Origin: Planctomycetota bacterium
GTDB taxonomy: Bacteria > Planctomycetota > JAJSAM01 > JAJVHW01
Assembly: GCA_021776825.1 (NCBI GenBank)
Contig: JAJFFG010000120.1
Span: forward strand, 1 to 64,000
Direction of reading: 5' to 3'
Length of the DNA: 64,000 nt
Each line of letters starts with the position of its first letter. Position 1 is the first letter of the stretch. Below, in pieces: positions 60,841 through 64,000 of this stretch. A program made the translations under genes and the position numbers. Under the pieces are notes generated by a model, which saw only the letters and a list, made by a program, of their open reading frames with translations, was not told the origin of the DNA and ran no database searches.

Positions 60841-63708
60841 GTGGGGCGATCGCGCTTACTGGCTTTAGCAACCGCAGTTCTCGTTGGCGTCGTGCCGGCG
60901 CTGCTTCTCACACAACCGGCCGCGGCGCAGGATGGCACCAGCGCCGCCGAGGCGCGTGAGTGGAACCAACGCCGAGGCAACGCGGCGCGCACCGGCTTCG
61001 TCGACGTTGAGCCGATCCGCGGCCCGCCCGTCGAGGCGTGGCGCGTCGAACTGCCCGAGCCGGCGATCTCGCGACCCGTCACGTGGGGCGGTGTCGTCTA
61101 CGTCGCGACCGGAGGCAAGCGCGGGCGCACGCTGCGCGCCTATCGCATCCAGACCGGAGAGGCGGCAGGTCACCGTGGTCTCGGCAAGGGTGGCGACGTC
61201 GAGATCGTGGTCTCGCAGGGCGTCGTGTTCGTGCGCGCCGAGAAGGAGCTGCGCGCGTTTCGGCATCGCGCGGGGGTGTTCCAGAACGCATGGCGCCTGA
61301 AAGAGCGCTTCGTCGGCGCGCCGTGTGTGGCCGGTTCCGCCCTGATCGTGCGCTCCCGCGGCAACCACGTCATCCGCATCGATGCCGGCAAGGGCAAGGC
61401 GAAGTCCAGCCTGGGTGTCCAATCGCACGCGCTGCCGAGCATCTCGACGCGCGGCGGTCGGACGGAGATGGTGGGTGCGCGGGTCGGACCGCACACCAAG
61501 TACGTCGGCACGTTCATCTTCCTCGTTCGGGTCTCGATCTCGATCGGGCGCCGCGCCGAGGACCCAGGGCTCCCCATGTCGAAGGACGTTTGCAGCATCG
61601 AGGGACGCGGCCGGGAGATGGACGAGGCCGACTTCACGGTCGTCGAACTCATGCACAAGGGGCGCGCCTCGCTGCTGTTCACGACGCCGCACGGGATCGA
61701 GGGATCGAGCGGCGAGTCCTTCCCTGGCGTGGTGCGCACACCGAACGGCGACGTGCTGATGTCGGCCATCCGTACGCCGCCGGCCGTGCACGGCGGGCTG
61801 GCCTACGGGTTCACGCGGAAGGACGAGCTCGTCGAGATGGACGCGGAGGGCGGGTATCGCACGCTGGTCAAGGCGGGCAACTTGCCACGCGGCGCGGCGC
61901 CGGGACCGGGTTGCATTGCGCGCAGCGTCCTGATGTTCCGCAACTGGGCAGCCGACATCGAGAGCGGTCGCGTGCTCTGGGTGCTGCCCGAGCTCGCCGA
62001 GGCGATCGACCTCATCCCGGCCGGTGACGGTCGTGCCGTCGCCCTCACGACGACGAGCCTGATCGGGTTGGCCGATCCCAACAGCATCGAGGAGCCGGTC
62101 GCGGACGACGCGCCGACGCCGACGGCGATCGCCATCCCGCGCGACGTGGACGGTCTCGTGCTGATCGACGGCCGCCAGATCGAGGGATCTTGGAAGGAGA
62201 TCAGCGGCGGGAAGATCCGCATCACGCCACCCGATGGAGGGAAGGCCGTCGTGATCCCGCGCGCCGAGGTCGCCTGTGCCTCGGGCGGCGATGCCGAGAC
62301 GCTCTGCGACGATCCGTCGCGCATTGTCGGTGTCTGGCGCGATGCGCTCGAGTGCGAGGCACGCGAGGCGTTCGTGGGGCTGTTCGCGCGGTTCTCGAAG
62401 GACCGCATGGTGTCCGAGAGTCGCCGCATGCTCGCTCTGGCCTCGCGGTACGGACTGAGCGCCAGCGAGGCAAGCAAGCTCGAGGGCAAGCTCGCTGGAA
62501 AGTCGGAGCACCCGAACGCCGGCGCCAAGCGAGACCGGACGCGGAAGATCGAAGCCGACGCGCGGCGCAAGCTGGTGAAGACGTTCCGGAGCGGGATCGC
62601 CTGGTGCCGCGCGCGCGACCTGGACTCGCCCGCCTCGTACCTGCTCGGCCTGACCGACGAGATTGCTCCTGCCGACGCCGATCTTCGGAGGGAGCTCTAC
62701 GCCATCGAGGAGGAGTTGCGTCCGGAGAGCTTCCACCAGGCGCAGGAGCCTGGCGAGTGGATCCGATGGGCGCGCGAGATCGTCCCCGCTGGCGCCGAGT
62801 TCGTTCCTCCCGGCAACCCGCTGCGCGCGCGCGGCCGCGGCATCTGGCGGAAGTCGACGGTGGTGTTCCGCACCAAGAACGTCGTCTTCTTCTCGCGAGT
62901 GAAGGACCCCGAAATCGTCGGGCGCTGTCTCCGCCAGGCCGAGGGCGCGGTCCGCGCGCTGGAGTACGTGTTCGGCGACGCGTATGAGCCTGCGCGGACT
63001 CCTGAGCTGATCGATGTGCGTCTGCATCGCTCCCGCGAGGACTACCTCGGAGAGAGCGGCGGCGGCATGGAATGGAGCGCGGGCTATTACTCGCCGGGCG
63101 AGGGCATCTCGCGCTTCTTCGTGAAGTCCGACCGCGACGCAGCCGAGCCGCTCGGACGAGGTCTGTTCAAGACTCTGGCGCACGAGATCACGCACCACTG
63201 GGTGCACCGGCGTCTGATGAAGGGCGGCGGCGCGGGCGCGGCGACCCCCGGGTACTGGATCGTCGAGGGCATCGCCCAGCTCGTGGGAGATCAAGCCGTT
63301 GAGATGGGGCGACGCGGCCAGGAACTCGACGACCCGACGGTGCCGTCGATCGACGCCGCGGTCCAGGTCGCGCGGCAGCGCAAGCTGATCCCGATCTCGC
63401 GACTGGTGCCGATGCCGCAGTTGGTGTTTGCCGGCCTCGGCGGCAAGACGATCGTGACCGTCGACCTGCGCAACAGCCTTGGATCGCGCCTGCTCTCCGA
63501 GCGCTCGATCTTCTACGAGGAGTCGGGTGCCCTGGCGTTCTTCCTCGTGCACAAGCGAGGCGCGGACGGCCGCAAGCGACTGTTCGATTACCTCAAGTCC
63601 CGCTACCGGGGCAAGACGTCGCGCGAAGGTTGGCTCGCCCTCGGCTTCGACTCCGCGAGCGCGATGCAGAAGGACTTCGAGTACTGGCTCGCCGAACTCG
63701 CGCGGTGA
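60841..63708 (+). CDS. Exported PQQ-like repeat protein with C-terminal gluzincin peptidase domain
   Basis: A 955-residue protein starting at GTG with a signal peptide ending PAAAQ. Residues about 35-420 contain PQQ/WD-like beta-propeller repeats (WNQRRGNAARTGF, VTWGGVVYVATGGK, VVSQGVVFVRAEKELRAF). About 430-700 is helical. The C-terminal 300 residues hold the zinc motif LAHEITHHWVH and, 40 residues on, YWIVEGIAQLVGD, as in the gluzincin/DUF1570-type peptidase at 44167. The result is a propeller-peptidase fusion, probably secreted. It follows a GGAGG site and is succeeded by a paralogue. Confidence 0.85.
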   Translation: MGRSRLLALATAVLVGVVPALLLTQPAAAQDGTSAAEAREWNQRRGNAARTGFVDVEPIRGPPVEAWRVELPEPAISRPVTWGGVVYVATGGKRGRTLRAYRIQTGEAAGHRGLGKGGDVEIVVSQGVVFVRAEKELRAFRHRAGVFQNAWRLKERFVGAPCVAGSALIVRSRGNHVIRIDAGKGKAKSSLGVQSHALPSISTRGGRTEMVGARVGPHTKYVGTFIFLVRVSISIGRRAEDPGLPMSKDVCSIEGRGREMDEADFTVVELMHKGRASLLFTTPHGIEGSSGESFPGVVRTPNGDVLMSAIRTPPAVHGGLAYGFTRKDELVEMDAEGGYRTLVKAGNLPRGAAPGPGCIARSVLMFRNWAADIESGRVLWVLPELAEAIDLIPAGDGRAVALTTTSLIGLADPNSIEEPVADDAPTPTAIAIPRDVDGLVLIDGRQIEGSWKEISGGKIRITPPDGGKAVVIPRAEVACASGGDAETLCDDPSRIVGVWRDALECEAREAFVGLFARFSKDRMVSESRRMLALASRYGLSASEASKLEGKLAGKSEHPNAGAKRDRTRKIEADARRKLVKTFRSGIAWCRARDLDSPASYLLGLTDEIAPADADLRRELYAIEEELRPESFHQAQEPGEWIRWAREIVPAGAEFVPPGNPLRARGRGIWRKSTVVFRTKNVVFFSRVKDPEIVGRCLRQAEGAVRALEYVFGDAYEPARTPELIDVRLHRSREDYLGESGGGMEWSAGYYSPGEGISRFFVKSDRDAAEPLGRGLFKTLAHEITHHWVHRRLMKGGGAGAATPGYWIVEGIAQLVGDQAVEMGRRGQELDDPTVPSIDAAVQVARQRKLIPISRLVPMPQLVFAGLGGKTIVTVDLRNSLGSRLLSERSIFYEESGALAFFLVHKRGADGRKRLFDYLKSRYRGKTSREGWLALGFDSASAMQKDFEYWLAELAR

Positions 63709-63710
63709 GC

Positions 63711-63731
63711 GAGCCCGGACGGGCCGGGCTC
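63711..63731. terminator. Hairpin after the PQQ-like peptidase gene
   Basis: Arms GAGCCCGG (63711-63718) and CCGGGCTC (63724-63731), loop ACGGG, three bases past the stop codon. GC-rich and without T-run; it could be a terminator or an RNA-stabilising hairpin. Confidence 0.5.
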
Positions 63732-63764
63732 CCTGTCGCTGACCTCCTCTCCGCACGCTCTCGG

Positions 63765-64000
63765 ATGTCGCCCTGCGGCGCAGCCGTGCGACGCTCCGTC
63801 ATCGCCGTGCTGATTGCCGCGATGCTGGCGCTCTCAGCGCCTCTCACGGCGCTTGCACAGGATGCCGCGGATGCGCCCTCGACGCGCTGGTGGACCCAGC
63901 GGCGCGGCAACGCCGACCGCTCGGGGAGTGTGGATGTCGAGCCGCTTCGCGCGGCGCCGGTGACCGTCTGGCGCGTCGAGTTCGAGCACGATCTCGCCTC
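63765..64000 (+). CDS. Paralogue of the preceding PQQ-like exported protein, cut by window edge
   Basis: The visible ~78 residues show a signal peptide ending ALAQ, then TRWWTQRRGNADRSGSVDVEPLRAAPVTVWRVEFE. This matches the mature start of the 60841 protein (EWNQRRGNAARTGFVDVEPIRGPPVEAWRVELP). It is therefore a tandem duplicate. The start could be the ATG at 63765 or a GTG at 63786, neither with a clear ribosome-binding site. Whether it also has the peptidase domain lies outside the window. Confidence 0.85.
   Translation, partial: MSPCGAAVRRSVIAVLIAAMLALSAPLTALAQDAADAPSTRWWTQRRGNADRSGSVDVEPLRAAPVTVWRVEFEHDLA

Overview
The window is GC-rich chromosomal DNA from a free-living Gram-negative bacterium. 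It encodes a FadL-type outer-membrane channel, lipoprotein signal peptides, tandem PilT-like ATPases and many exported peptidases and repeat proteins. The mix of M14, M28, S9 and DUF1570-type peptidases, an FG-GAP protein, a poly-glycine TPR protein and RAYT/REP-type repeats fits a large-genome group such as Planctomycetota. No rRNA or core marker is present, so that placement is an inference.

Layout. 1-455: two facing remnants of REP-associated Y1 transposases. 527-2603: lipoprotein, solitary HicB-like protein, a 2,4-dienoyl-CoA-reductase-type SDR and an NTF2-fold protein. 2777-3510: ribbon-helix-helix/zinc-ribbon regulator coupled to a MerC-like membrane protein. 3588-10760 (minus): exported protein-processing operon with an active/inactive pair of M14 carboxypeptidases, a triple FKBP, an M28-PDZ peptidase, an esterase and a YezG/DUF600-like protein. 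11054-12127: polysaccharide deacetylase. 12324-21508 (plus): tightly coupled ten-gene lipid-modification operon (DUF1295, two cyclopropane-type methyltransferases, desaturase, flavoprotein, DUF1365, DUF2878, Lgt-like protein, Tes-like radical SAM enzyme, small membrane protein). 21627-24098: FG-GAP protein. 24383-24818: hicB with a frameshifted hicA.

24946-30991 is an integrative element bounded by identical 47-bp direct repeats that copy the 3' end of a tRNA-Arg(CCT). It carries a tyrosine integrase, an AlpA-like protein, an RHH repressor, a two-gene AAA-ATPase/unknown-partner cassette that looks like a defence module, and a Rep_trans replication protein. A degenerate second integrase 3' end lies beside the right repeat.

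31011-41664: regulatory-like repeat protein, DPP-IV-type peptidase, lipoprotein, P-loop kinase, large TPR protein, CorA and a HEAT-repeat protein. 41661-42204: REP hairpins and a 241-bp MITE. 42275-56972: acyl-CoA ligase, DUF1570 peptidase, methyltransferase, Fic protein, then a fatty-acid degradation operon (TetR, fadN, fadA, fadE, SDR, FadL) behind a perfect 22-bp palindromic operator. 57114-59322: two PilT-like ATPases. 59319-59707: REP hairpins. 59843-60775: membrane protein plus winged-helix regulator behind a clear promoter/operator. 60841-64000: two tandem exported PQQ-like proteins; the first ends in a gluzincin peptidase domain and the second is cut by the window edge.

The main themes are lipid turnover (synthesis or modification at 12-21 kb, degradation at 42-57 kb), extracellular protein breakdown, and a dense set of small palindromic repeats probably mobilised by RAYT-type transposases.
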